DNA of 7,147 nt from Rhodoferax sp. (GCA_020048295.1 JAIFMT010000084.1:1-7147); one strand, 5' to 3'. Shown: positions 1 to 6,291, numbered from the stretch's first letter. Notes: a model not told the origin generated them from the sequence alone. Numbers and translations: made by a program.

Positions 1-200
1 ACGGCAGTTATTTCTACTTTGTGCACAGTTTTTACGCCAAACCGTCTGATGCGCGCCACAGCGTGGGCGAGACAGACTATGGCCAGCGCTTTAGTTCGGC
101 GATTGCGCGTGATAATATTTTTGCTACTCAATTTCATCCCGAAAAAAGCTCCGAGCACGGCTTGTCGCTGTACCGCAACTTTTTGCACTGGAACCCCTGA
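1..200 (+). CDS. hisH: Imidazole glycerol phosphate synthase glutamine amidotransferase subunit HisH, C-terminal part
   Basis: The frame beginning at base 3 is open and ends with TGA at 198-200, giving 65 residues; the gene starts outside the window. HisH is the class-I glutamine amidotransferase that hydrolyses glutamine and passes ammonia to HisF, in the cytoplasm, at the fifth step of histidine synthesis. The fragment begins [11 protein letters not shown] and contains TQFHPEKS, which holds the catalytic His and Glu of the Cys-His-Glu triad; the nucleophilic Cys would be upstream of the window. The tail ([12 protein letters not shown]) matches the usual HisH end, so the C-terminus looks complete. 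hisA follows on the same strand, as in other his operons, but after a 175-bp gap rather than the usual short spacing. Identification is firm from the motif and the neighbour. Confidence 0.95.
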   Translation, partial: GSYFYFVHSFYAKPSDARHSVGETDYGQRFSSAIARDNIFATQFHPEKSSEHGLSLYRNFLHWNP

Positions 201-375
201 TTTTCGTTTTTGTCTTTCATGAACACGAAGCGACGCCATCCACGATGAACCATCGTTGTTGTTTCCGCACGCGCGGCAACCCATGCCCCCAGAGTCTTGG
301 GGTCTGCGCCAAAGTCAACCAGCAACGTGGTTGACAGTTTCCAGTTTCCTTTTTCTTCTTTCAGCCTCAAGCACC
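201..375 (+). other. hisH-hisA spacer with three small hairpins and two overlapping tiny ORFs
   Basis: This 175-bp gap inside a his operon holds three perfect inverted repeats: CGATG/CATCG at 243-255 (3-nt loop), CCCCA/TGGGG at 287-302 (6-nt loop), and GTCAACCA/TGGTTGAC at 314-335 (6-nt loop). The last is followed by a T/C-rich stretch (336-362) without a clean T run. Two tiny ORFs overlap by ATGA: 219-248 (9 residues, MNTKRRHPR) and 245-334 (29 residues, four Cys including a tandem TGT TGT at 257-262), the second ending inside the third hairpin. Neither has a visible Shine-Dalgarno sequence. The layout resembles a leader or processing region, but no function is established and the tiny ORFs may be chance. 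Confidence 0.4.
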
Positions 376-1116
376 ATGCTGTTAATTCCTGCGATTGACC
401 TCAAAGACGGTCACTGTGTTCGCCTGCAACAGGGCGATATGAAACTTGCCACCATCTTCAGCGAGGAACCGGTTGTGATGGCGCGCAGTTGGGTGGACAA
501 GGGTGCGCGGCGTCTGCATCTGGTTGATTTGAATGGCGCCTTTGCCGGACACCCCAAAAACGAGGCGGCCATCCGCAAGATTCTCAAAGACGTGGGCAGC
601 GAGGTGGACGTGCAGTTGGGCGGTGGCATCCGCGATCTCGACACCATCGAGCGTTATCTGGACGCCGGCCTGCGCTACGTCATCATTGGCACCGCAGCAG
701 TGCGCAACCCGGGCTTTTTGCAGGATGCCTGCACCGCGTTTGGCGGCCACATCATCGTCGGCCTCGATGCCAAGGACGGCAAGGTCGCCACCGACGGCTG
801 GAGCAAGCTGACCCGCCACGACGTGGTCGATCTTGGCAAGAAGTTTGAAGACTTCGGCGTCGAGTCGATCATCTACACCGACATCGGCCGCGATGGCATG
901 CTGTCAGGCATCAACATCGAAGCCACCGTGCGGCTGGCGCAAGCCCTGACGATTCCGGTCATTGCCTCCGGTGGCCTCTCCAACATGGCCGACATTGAAG
1001 CCCTGTGCGAGGTGGAAAGCGAAGGCGTTGAGGGGGTGATCTGCGGCCGCGCCATCTACAGCGGCGACCTCGACTTTGAAGCCGCGCAAGAGCGGGCCGA
1101 TGAGTTGAACGGCTAA
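376..1116 (+). CDS. hisA: Phosphoribosylformimino-5-aminoimidazole carboxamide ribotide isomerase HisA
   Basis: HisA performs the Amadori rearrangement of ProFAR to PRFAR, the step before HisF/HisH in cytoplasmic histidine synthesis. The product is 246 residues, the usual family length, and folds as a (beta/alpha)8 barrel. Visible landmarks are AIDLKDG with the catalytic Asp8, LGGGIR (81-86) for the first phosphate site, GLDAKDG with the second catalytic Asp131, DIGRDG (169-174), and ASGG (197-200) for the second phosphate site. The ATG at 376 was chosen because [12 protein letters not shown] is the canonical N-terminus; the frame is open upstream to 256, but those 40 residues look non-coding. 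No clear Shine-Dalgarno sequence precedes the ATG. The next gene is convergent, so hisF, normally directly downstream, is not here. Confidence 0.97.
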   Translation: MLLIPAIDLKDGHCVRLQQGDMKLATIFSEEPVVMARSWVDKGARRLHLVDLNGAFAGHPKNEAAIRKILKDVGSEVDVQLGGGIRDLDTIERYLDAGLRYVIIGTAAVRNPGFLQDACTAFGGHIIVGLDAKDGKVATDGWSKLTRHDVVDLGKKFEDFGVESIIYTDIGRDGMLSGINIEATVRLAQALTIPVIASGGLSNMADIEALCEVESEGVEGVICGRAIYSGDLDFEAAQERADELNG

Positions 1117-1145
1117 GCTCAAACACCCCCGTTCGTGGTGCCACA

Positions 1146-1175
1146 GGGCAACGACGCCTGCCCGCGACTTTTATA
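1146..1175 (+). terminator. Weak candidate terminator after hisA
   Basis: Thirty bases after the hisA stop there is a 5-bp stem GGGCA/TGCCC (1146-1150 with 1159-1163, 8-nt loop), followed by GCGAC and TTTTA (1169-1173). The stem is short and the U tract does not directly abut it, so this is a weak intrinsic terminator at best. It sits where transcription of hisA should end before the convergent regulator gene. Confidence 0.25.
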
Positions 1176-1177
1176 GG

Positions 1178-1226
1178 AAATCTGCCTCTAGCCCTTATGG
1201 GCAATGCGCTGGCAGCTATTATTTTA
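1178..1226 (-). repeat. Dispersed intergenic repeat, copy A (minus orientation)
   Basis: Read on the minus strand, this begins TAAAAT at 1226 and contains ATAGCTG, AGCGCAT, TAAGGGCTA and a final ATTT at 1181-1178. Aligned without gaps over 42 bases (1219-1178) it matches copy B (3584-3625) at 33 positions; the TAAAAT ends match too, apart from a 3-base AAT insertion here. It contains a GCCC/GGGC stem (loop of 4) and outer TAGC/GCTA arms, so it can fold. Its first three bases are the TAA stop of the response regulator. I associate this ATAGCTG...AAGGGCTA pattern with intergenic repeats of Comamonadaceae genomes; that is from memory and was not checked by search. Confidence 0.75.
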
Positions 1227-1934
1227 GAATTTCACCGGCGCCGCCAGCGGCAACCCGCCCAACACGGCGGGCGCTGCATCCAGTCCGTTCTCGATCGCGT
1301 AGCGCATCAGTTCGGGCATGTTTGCCACTTCCAGCTTTTGCATCAGCCGCAGCTTGTGGGTGCTCACCGTCTTGTTGCTGATGGCCAGTTGCTCGCCAAT
1401 TTGCTTGATGGCGAATCCCTGCGTCAGCCACTGCAGCACCTCACGTTCGCGCGGCGACAGCAGATGGTGGCGTGGGCGCGACGCAGGGGCCGGGCTGGTG
1501 GCCGCGCCAGCCGGCTGGATGCCTCTGTGGAAGGCCATTTTTTCTGCAATCGCCGGATCAATGTAGTTGCCACCCGCCGCCACCTTGCGCATGGCGGCCA
1601 GCAAGATCTCGGGTTCGCAGTCTTTGGTAATAAAGCCGTTGGCACCTGCTGCCAGCATTTGCTTGGCAATGTGCGGCTTGTCGTGCATGCTGAGCACCAA
1701 AATCGGCAGTTCAGCGTGCTGTTGTTGCACCTGGGCGATCAATTCCGCGCCGCTCAAACCGGGCATGCTGACATCAAGCAGCAGCAAATCAAAGGTCTGG
1801 TGCTGCAGTATTTCCAGCACTTTCTGGCCATCGTGCGCCTCCGCGGCCACCGCCACCTCGGGCATCAGGGCAAAGATCTGGCGCAGGCCACTGCGCATGA
1901 TGGCATGGTCGTCGGCAATCAGTAAACGAATCAT
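1224..1934 (-). CDS. LuxR/NarL-family two-component response regulator
   Basis: This is a 236-residue cytoplasmic transcription factor activated by phosphorylation from a partner kinase. Residues 1-120 are a receiver domain: acidic pair Asp8-Asp9 (LLIADDH), phosphoacceptor Asp54 in LLLDVSMPG, conserved Ser82 (LSMHD) and Lys104 (FITKD). After an Ala/Pro linker (about 140-156), residues 159-202 form a LuxR/GerE helix-turn-helix: LSPREREVLQ, then AISNKTVSTHK as the recognition region. The ATG at 1934 is chosen because it gives the standard N-terminus and has GGAG six bases upstream; a GTG at 1967 would overlap the kinase stop as GTGA but adds 11 atypical residues. It lies 29 bp after the histidine kinase, almost certainly its cognate partner and in one transcript. 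Its TAA stop is made by the edge of repeat copy A. Targets are unknown. Confidence 0.93.
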   Translation of the reverse strand: MIRLLIADDHAIMRSGLRQIFALMPEVAVAAEAHDGQKVLEILQHQTFDLLLLDVSMPGLSGAELIAQVQQQHAELPILVLSMHDKPHIAKQMLAAGANGFITKDCEPEILLAAMRKVAAGGNYIDPAIAEKMAFHRGIQPAGAATSPAPASRPRHHLLSPREREVLQWLTQGFAIKQIGEQLAISNKTVSTHKLRLMQKLEVANMPELMRYAIENGLDAAPAVLGGLPLAAPVKF

Positions 1935-1940
1935 GGGGCG

Positions 1941-1944
1941 CTCC
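1941..1944 (-). promoter_or_regulatory. Ribosome binding site deciding the response regulator start
   Basis: On the minus strand GGAG lies six bases before the ATG at 1934, inside the short gap after the kinase stop. It supports the ATG over the GTG at 1967. Confidence 0.6.
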
Positions 1945-1963
1945 GGTTGGGTTGAATGGGGGA

Positions 1964-2659
1964 TCACAGGGAAATGCTGAGCTCAACCGTGCAGCCTTGA
2001 TCTGGCGCACTGCGGATGCTGAATTGGCCTTGCAGCGCCATGGCGCGTTCGCTCATGCCCAGCAAGCCCCAGGACTTTTTGCCGCAGCCCGCGGCCTGGG
2101 GGTCAAAGCCACAGCCGTTGTCGCACACCGTCAGGCTCAGCCCGCCGTCTTGCCAGCTCAGCGTCACGCTGGCCTGGCTGGCGTGCGCATGGCGGCTGAT
2201 GTTGGTGAGCGACTCCTGGGCAATGCGGTAAATGACGATGGCCCGCGCTTCGTCGAGGTGCTGTGGGATGCCGCGCTGCCGGAACGGGCACGGCAGGCCC
2301 GCGCGCTGGGCGAACTCGTCGCACAAGCCCGCCAGCGCAGCGGGCAGCCCGACGTCAAGTTCAGCGGGGCGCAAATGGTTCACCACATCACGCACCCCGT
2401 CGAGCGCCCGGTCCACCAACGTTTTCATGCCCGTCACCTGCTGTGCCAGAGCGGCATCGTGTGCGCCACAACGCATCACGATGCTGCTCAGGTTCAGCCG
2501 CAGCGTCGTCAGCAGTTGGCCAAGTTCGTCGTGGACTTCGCGGGCGATGCTTTTGCGCTCCTGCTCGCGGCGTTCTTCGCTTTGTGCCGCCAGCTCGCGC
2601 AGGCGCTGGTGCGACTGCTGCAGTTGCAGGTGCAGTTCCGGCGTAACGGCCCGCTGCAT
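1964..2659 (-). CDS. C-terminal half of the frameshifted kinase: HisKA_3 and HATPase core
   Basis: Starting from the ATG at 2659 this gives 231 residues. Residues 8-35 are a coiled-coil linker; the dimerisation and phosphotransfer helix (HisKA_3) contains REVHDELGQ with the phosphoacceptor His43 (codon 2531-2533). The ATP-binding domain follows: N-box QESLTNISRHA (148-158), G1 box DNGCGFDP (180-187), and G2 box GLLGM (198-202). All residues needed for catalysis are present. AGG lies four bases before the ATG, so separate translation of a free kinase core is conceivable, though this may be chance. The frame extends open to 2812, but that upstream stretch is the out-of-frame reading of the second PAS domain. 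It ends 29 bp before the response regulator start. Confidence 0.6.
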   Translation of the reverse strand: MQRAVTPELHLQLQQSHQRLRELAAQSEERREQERKSIAREVHDELGQLLTTLRLNLSSIVMRCGAHDAALAQQVTGMKTLVDRALDGVRDVVNHLRPAELDVGLPAALAGLCDEFAQRAGLPCPFRQRGIPQHLDEARAIVIYRIAQESLTNISRHAHASQASVTLSWQDGGLSLTVCDNGCGFDPQAAGCGKKSWGLLGMSERAMALQGQFSIRSAPDQGCTVELSISL

Positions 2660-3578
2660 CAAACCTGAAGTGGGCGTGGTCTTCACGCCACAAGGTCTGG
2701 CCCGTGGCGTGGCGCACCCGGTAGCTGTAGCACAACTCGGTGTCGTGCTGATCGATTGCCCGCGCGATGCGCCCCCGCAGCGCGTGGCGGTCGTCCCGGT
2801 GGATACGGGCATAGATGGTGGCCAGGGTCAGCCCATTTTCAAGCTGTTGCAAGTAGCCCAACTGCCTGAGGTAGGCGGGCGAGGCATACACAATGCGGTC
2901 GTCTGCGCCAAGCTCCAGAATGCCGTCCGAGATGTTTTCTGCAATCAGCCGGTGCTTTTCGTCACTGCGCTGCAGCGCCTGCGTGGTTTGTTTGAGCGCG
3001 CTGATGTCGTTGAAGGCGACGCGCAGCAGCACCCGCTCGGCGACCTCTTGCGTCAGGTTGACCGATAGGCTGACCCACAGCAACGCTGCATCACCGCGCA
3101 ACAACGGCATCTCGCCGGTCTGTGCCTGCCCCGTCTTGCGCACCCGACGGCAGCACTGCAAATAGCTGGGACGATGCTCGGCAGGCAGGAAGCGCACAAA
3201 GGCCCGTTTGATCAGCGCGCTGCGCGGCAAGCCCAGCAAGGTGCTGGCGGTCTGGTTCGCCTCAACGATCAAGCCGTAGGCGTTGACCGTGCAATAACCT
3301 ACCGGTGCCAATTCATATAAATCAAAGTAGCGCGCGTGCGACTGCAGCAGTTCGTCCTGGGCGCGTCGGAGTTCGTCATTTTGCGCGGCCAGTTCGGCTT
3401 GCTGGACCTGCAACTCCTGCGTCAGCAGGTGGACTTGCGTGTGTGTCCCAGCCCAGGGGCGACACGACCCCTGCGGTTCCGTGGACACCGGGGCAGCGCC
3501 CGCTGGCATCAAAGACGCCTCGCCAGCGCCTTGTGTAACGGCTGTGACAGCTTGATCAGGCTTCAATGGATGCTCCAA
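2388..3578 (-). CDS. N-terminal sensory half of the frameshifted kinase (coiled coil, PAS, PAS)
   Basis: This frame is 396 codons long, but only the first 311 residues are authentic. Residues about 45-82 form a Gln/Glu-rich coiled coil, 83-197 a PAS domain (RYFDLYELAPVGY, then VEANQTASTLLG), and 208-311 a second PAS domain (AENISDGILEL, then IVYASPAYLRQLGY). After residue 311 the translation turns into Ala/Pro/Arg-rich out-of-frame sequence, ending at 2388. The TTG at 3578 comes immediately after an in-frame stop formed by repeat copy B. A better start is the ATG at 3509 (residue 24), which has GAGG eight bases upstream (3518-3521). No haem- or flavin-binding signature was recognised in either PAS domain, so the signal is unknown. 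Confidence 0.6.
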   Translation of the reverse strand: MEHPLKPDQAVTAVTQGAGEASLMPAGAAPVSTEPQGSCRPWAGTHTQVHLLTQELQVQQAELAAQNDELRRAQDELLQSHARYFDLYELAPVGYCTVNAYGLIVEANQTASTLLGLPRSALIKRAFVRFLPAEHRPSYLQCCRRVRKTGQAQTGEMPLLRGDAALLWVSLSVNLTQEVAERVLLRVAFNDISALKQTTQALQRSDEKHRLIAENISDGILELGADDRIVYASPAYLRQLGYLQQLENGLTLATIYARIHRDDRHALRGRIARAIDQHDTELCYSYRVRHATGQTLWREDHAHFRFDAAGRYAGTAPATAAVAPAPARAGGTKRRTPRAGAQKHRPRSPRRTWPTADDAAAEPEQHRDALWRTRCRSGTAGDGHENVGGPGARRGA

Positions 3579-3715
3579 TTAAAATAGCTGGTAGCGCATA
3601 CCCAGTAAGGGCTATAGCCAAATTTGTCACACCATAGATGCACCCGCAGCGGGTCTTGCACCCACTGGCGCGAACGGCGCGCAGCAGCCTCGTCAAAGCC
3701 ACGCGCTGGCCTCAT
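3563..3715 (-). CDS. Possible 50-residue protein overlapping the diguanylate cyclase stop
   Basis: An ATG at 3715 overlaps the cyclase TGA (3714-3712) as ATGA, the classic arrangement for translational coupling. The frame runs 50 codons to TGA at 3565-3563, passing through repeat copy B and 16 bases beyond the TTG of the kinase frame. The product starts MRPARGFDEAAARRSRQW and has an aromatic- and Cys-containing tail (VHLWCDKFGYSPYW...) largely encoded by the repeat. I do not recognise the family. Third-position GC of the part before the repeat is about 60 percent, lower than expected for a typical gene here, so it may be a chance frame or a remnant of a gene cut off when the repeat arrived. 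There is no separate clear ribosome binding site. Confidence 0.3.
   Translation of the reverse strand: MRPARGFDEAAARRSRQWVQDPLRVHLWCDKFGYSPYWVCATSYFNWSIH
3580..3625 (+). repeat. Dispersed intergenic repeat, copy B (plus orientation)
   Basis: On the plus strand this begins TAAAATAGCTG and contains AGCGCAT, TAAGGGCTA and a terminal ATTT (3622-3625). It is the inverted partner of copy A at 1178-1226 (33 of 42 bases identical, no gaps in the core). Outer arms ATAGC/GCTAT and an inner TGGT/ACC-CA pairing allow a hairpin. Together with the preceding T it supplies the in-frame stop directly upstream of the TTG of the kinase frame, so it lies in the promoter/leader region of the kinase. Confidence 0.75.
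3642..3654. other. Small hairpin downstream of the cyclase gene
   Basis: ACCCG/CGGGT (3642-3646 and 3650-3654, 3-nt loop) lies about 60 bases past the cyclase stop on the minus strand. No T run follows on that strand, so it is not a convincing terminator; read-through into the kinase gene is likely. Confidence 0.25.
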
Positions 3716-5928
3716 GTCAACAGCACCGGTTGCGGCGGCGCGATACCACCCATGCCGGCACCCTCGTCGCCAAAGAGCCGATAACAGCTTTTGCCAGCGC
3801 GCTTGGCCGCGTACATGGCCAGGTCGGCCAGATGCAGCAAGGTATCGGCATCGCCCGAATGTTGCGGAAACACGCTCACGCCAATGCTCGCCCCCATGCA
3901 GCGTGCCTGCACCGCAGGCATCGGCAAGGCAATCTCCAGCAGCAGGCGGTCCAGCAACGCCTGAAACTCATGCGCCTGGTGCAGCCCCGGCAGCAAAATG
4001 ACAAACTCGTCACCGCCCACGCGCGCCAGCGTGTCGCCAGCGCGAATGCAGCGGTTGATGCGCTGCACCACCTCCACCAGCACCAAGTCGCCCACCGCGT
4101 GTCCCAGACTGTCGTTGACGCTCTTGAAACCGTCGAGGTCCAGGTAGCACACGGCCAGCAGCTGCTGCTCGCGCCGGGTCTGCGCCATGGCTTGCGCCAG
4201 CCGATCGGCCAGCAGCACCCGGTTTGGAACGCCGGTGAGCGCATCAAAATGTGCAATGCGCTCGATCTGTTGCTGACGCGCCAGAATCAGCGTGATTTCG
4301 GCCGACACACCCACATAGTGCGTGACCTGTCCGGCGCTGTCCCGTACCGCCGAGATGTTGAGCAGCGCGGCGTACACCTCGCCGCCTTTGTGGCGGTTCC
4401 AGATTTCACCGGTCCAAAACCCATTGGACTCGACCACTTGCCACAGGGCGCGGTAAAAATCGGCCTGATGGTGGCCCGACTTCAGCAGGCTTGGGCTGTG
4501 GCCCAGCACCTCGTCACGGCTGTAACCGCTGGCACGTGTGAACGCCTGGTTGGCATCAATGATGTTGCGCTGCGCGTCGGTGATGACAATGCTTTCCTGC
4601 GTGTGGTTGAAAACGCTGGCGGCCAGTCGCAGCGCGTCTTGCGCCTGGTGCTGCGCGGTGATGTCGCTCATGATGCCGCTCCAGCGGATGCTGCCGTCGC
4701 CTTGCAGCTCGGGCGTGGCGCGTGCCGACACCCACTTGCGTTGACCGCTGGGGGTGGTGATACGGTACTCATGCTCCCAAAGCGTCAGGCCTTGCACCGC
4801 ACGCTCAACCGAGCGTCGGTGATCGGCGCGGTCGTCGGGCAGAATCAGCGCACTGATGCAGTGGTAATCTGCACGGGCGGCCTCGGCGCTCACCCCAAAC
4901 AGCTGGCTGACACTTTGGCTGAGATAGACAAACTGCCAGTCACCCGCCGCGCTGCGCAGCAGTTGAAACACCACCCCGGGCACCGCCGCCGTCATGGCCT
5001 GTAACTGTTCGGTGCTGGCCCGCGCGACCGACTGGGCTTGCTGGCGCTGGTTGAGCAGCAGCGCCACCGTCATGCCAACGCCCGCCAACGTCATGGTGTA
5101 GAGCCAGAAGTTGATCATCTGGCTGGGCTCATGCGCTGTGCCAAACAGTGCGGCCTGTCCCGCCAATCCCAGCAGTGCCTGCAGCGCCACCACCACAATG
5201 GCCAGGCTGGCCCCATGGCGGCCAAAGCGGGCAGCAGCCCAGGTGACTAACACAAACAACAGGTAAGCCCGCGCAAACGGCGCAACCTCCAGCTTGAACC
5301 AGCCCAGAAAAACCATCTGGCCGGTCAGCAACAACAGGCCACCCAGCAGCGCCAGTTCCAGCTGCCGGGCAGCACTCAGCCGCGGCCCGGGTGGCCATTT
5401 GCGCCAGATCAGCAGCAGCGGGGCGAGCAGGAAAACCCCCAGTGTGTCGCCCTGCCACCAGTTCAGCAAGGCCATTGGCAGCGCACCCGTCGGGATGGCA
5501 CCGGCCAGCCACAGGGTCAGCACACCCACACCGGCCGACAGCGCAGCCCCCATGGCCCCGGCGCCGGCCAGCCGAAGGTAGTCAGCGGGGTGATTCAGGT
5601 CAGCATGGAACGGCGCGCGACGGTTCAGCAGCCAACAGCCCAGCAGGGCACCCAGCGCGCAGCCCAGCGCCACTGCGGCCGCCACCAGCAACGCATTGCC
5701 GGTCAGCAGATTGACGGCAAATGCCCCCAGCCAGACACCCAGCGCGTATTTTTTGCCCCCCAATAACACTGCCACCAGTGCCACCCCGGCTGCCGGCCAG
5801 ACCAGGCTGACATTGCCATGCAGCAGCGACAGGAAATTGAGCGTCAGCCAGCCCAGCAGCGCGTACAGCAGCGCCAGCAGTGCCTGTGTCAAACCCGTTG
5901 CAAATCGCACAATCACATTCCAGTTCAA
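3712..5928 (-). CDS. Membrane diguanylate cyclase, MASE1-PAS-PAS-GGDEF
   Basis: This 738-residue inner-membrane enzyme should condense two GTP into cyclic di-GMP. Residues 1-295 form a MASE1 sensor of about eight or more hydrophobic helices, including the typical WPAAGVALVAVLLGG (44-58). PAS domains lie at about 305-427 (ending SDITAQHQ) and 435-550 (ITDAQRNIIDANQAF). The GGDEF domain spans about 555-722: DALTGVPNR (562-570), metal-binding LDLDGF (596-601), and signature GGDEF at 638-642. An RAGD inhibitory site at 629-632, five residues before the signature, predicts product feedback inhibition. There is no EAL domain. The start is TTG at 5928; an in-frame TAG at 5950-5952 limits extension, and GTG at residues 5 or 7 are alternatives. 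The signal is unknown. The gene stands 379 bp after the ANTAR gene and leads toward the kinase. Confidence 0.93.
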   Translation of the reverse strand: MNWNVIVRFATGLTQALLALLYALLGWLTLNFLSLLHGNVSLVWPAAGVALVAVLLGGKKYALGVWLGAFAVNLLTGNALLVAAAVALGCALGALLGCWLLNRRAPFHADLNHPADYLRLAGAGAMGAALSAGVGVLTLWLAGAIPTGALPMALLNWWQGDTLGVFLLAPLLLIWRKWPPGPRLSAARQLELALLGGLLLLTGQMVFLGWFKLEVAPFARAYLLFVLVTWAAARFGRHGASLAIVVVALQALLGLAGQAALFGTAHEPSQMINFWLYTMTLAGVGMTVALLLNQRQQAQSVARASTEQLQAMTAAVPGVVFQLLRSAAGDWQFVYLSQSVSQLFGVSAEAARADYHCISALILPDDRADHRRSVERAVQGLTLWEHEYRITTPSGQRKWVSARATPELQGDGSIRWSGIMSDITAQHQAQDALRLAASVFNHTQESIVITDAQRNIIDANQAFTRASGYSRDEVLGHSPSLLKSGHHQADFYRALWQVVESNGFWTGEIWNRHKGGEVYAALLNISAVRDSAGQVTHYVGVSAEITLILARQQQIERIAHFDALTGVPNRVLLADRLAQAMAQTRREQQLLAVCYLDLDGFKSVNDSLGHAVGDLVLVEVVQRINRCIRAGDTLARVGGDEFVILLPGLHQAHEFQALLDRLLLEIALPMPAVQARCMGASIGVSVFPQHSGDADTLLHLADLAMYAAKRAGKSCYRLFGDEGAGMGGIAPPQPVLLT

Positions 5929-6131
5929 AAGCCCGGTCCGACGGAACCGCTAAATTTGCGCCGATCCAACGCAATTGCGCTGAACCGGCGGGTGGATGGA
6001 TAAGGCGGGTTCTTGGCCTCCCTGGCTGGCAAACGGGTACGCGGTCTGCACAGCAAAGGCAAGCGCGATGGCAGGGATAGAAATGACAATGGGCTGTTGA
6101 CCCGAGCGCGCTGGCATGCCGGCTGCTGCAA

Positions 6132-6154
6132 ACGTTACCCAGCCCGGGTAACGT
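6132..6154. promoter_or_regulatory. Perfect 9-bp inverted repeat upstream of the cyclase
   Basis: ACGTTACCC (6132-6140) and GGGTAACGT (6146-6154) are exact reverse complements around a 5-nt centre. It lies about 200 bp upstream of the cyclase start on the minus strand. No T run follows on either strand, so an operator for a dimeric regulator or an RNA hairpin is more likely than an intrinsic terminator. Confidence 0.45.
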
Positions 6155-6254
6155 GCCTCCCCGCACAGACTTCAGACACCGTAAAACTACCGCCACCAAC
6201 GCTCTTGTTATGAAACAGAAGTGTATGCCAGTCAGCCTTGCCCAGCGCTGCGCG

Positions 6255-6291
6255 AAAAAAGTAAATTCGGCGTTGGGGAGGTGTCAGCGCC
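6255..6291 (-). terminator. Candidate terminator for the ANTAR gene
   Basis: On the minus strand, GGCGCTG (6291-6285) faces CAACGCC (6275-6269) with one C-A mismatch, followed after eight bases by a run of six T (6260-6255). It sits about 17-50 bases past the ANTAR stop. The gap between stem and T run and the internal mismatch make it moderate to weak. Confidence 0.35.

Larger units (their letters stand above)
1964..3578 (-). pseudogene. PAS-PAS sensor histidine kinase (NarX/UhpB-type), frameshifted
   Basis: One ancestral gene is spread over two frames. The N-terminal frame encodes two PAS domains and is meaningful down to about base 2646 (FDAAGR); the kinase core is in the next frame from about 2648 (VTPELHLQLQ) to TGA at 1964. 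To read through, one base must be skipped or about two (mod 3) restored. The last strand of the second PAS domain (the G..RDIT-like segment) is missing roughly seven residues, so a deletion of about 20-23 bases fits better than a single-base error. The result would be a soluble sensor of about 540 residues without transmembrane segments, phosphorylating the regulator directly downstream. Every kinase motif is intact, which suggests a recent event, an assembly error, or separate expression of the halves. Confidence 0.8.

Noticed and set aside
256..375. Upstream extension of the hisA frame
   Set aside because: The 40 extra residues are not HisA-like; the canonical N-terminus begins at the ATG at 376.
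1197..1925. Plus-strand open frame of 242 codons opposite the response regulator
   Set aside because: The minus-strand protein has complete receiver and LuxR motifs; this frame is Gln/His-rich shadow sequence.
2660..2812. N-terminal extension of the kinase-core frame
   Set aside because: These residues are the wrong-frame reading of the second PAS domain, which is clearly coded in the neighbouring frame.
1952..3068. Two overlapping plus-strand frames opposite the histidine kinase
   Set aside because: Compositionally biased antisense of the PAS and kinase domains, with no recognisable protein features.
3730..5004. Plus-strand open frame of 424 codons
   Set aside because: It is antisense to the diguanylate cyclase; its His/Gln/Ala-rich translation has no domain signature and reflects the codon bias of the minus-strand gene.
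5600..6199. Minus-strand open frame of 199 codons overlapping the cyclase start
   Set aside because: Out-of-frame with the cyclase and Cys/Ala/Arg-rich; it only bridges the intergenic region by chance.
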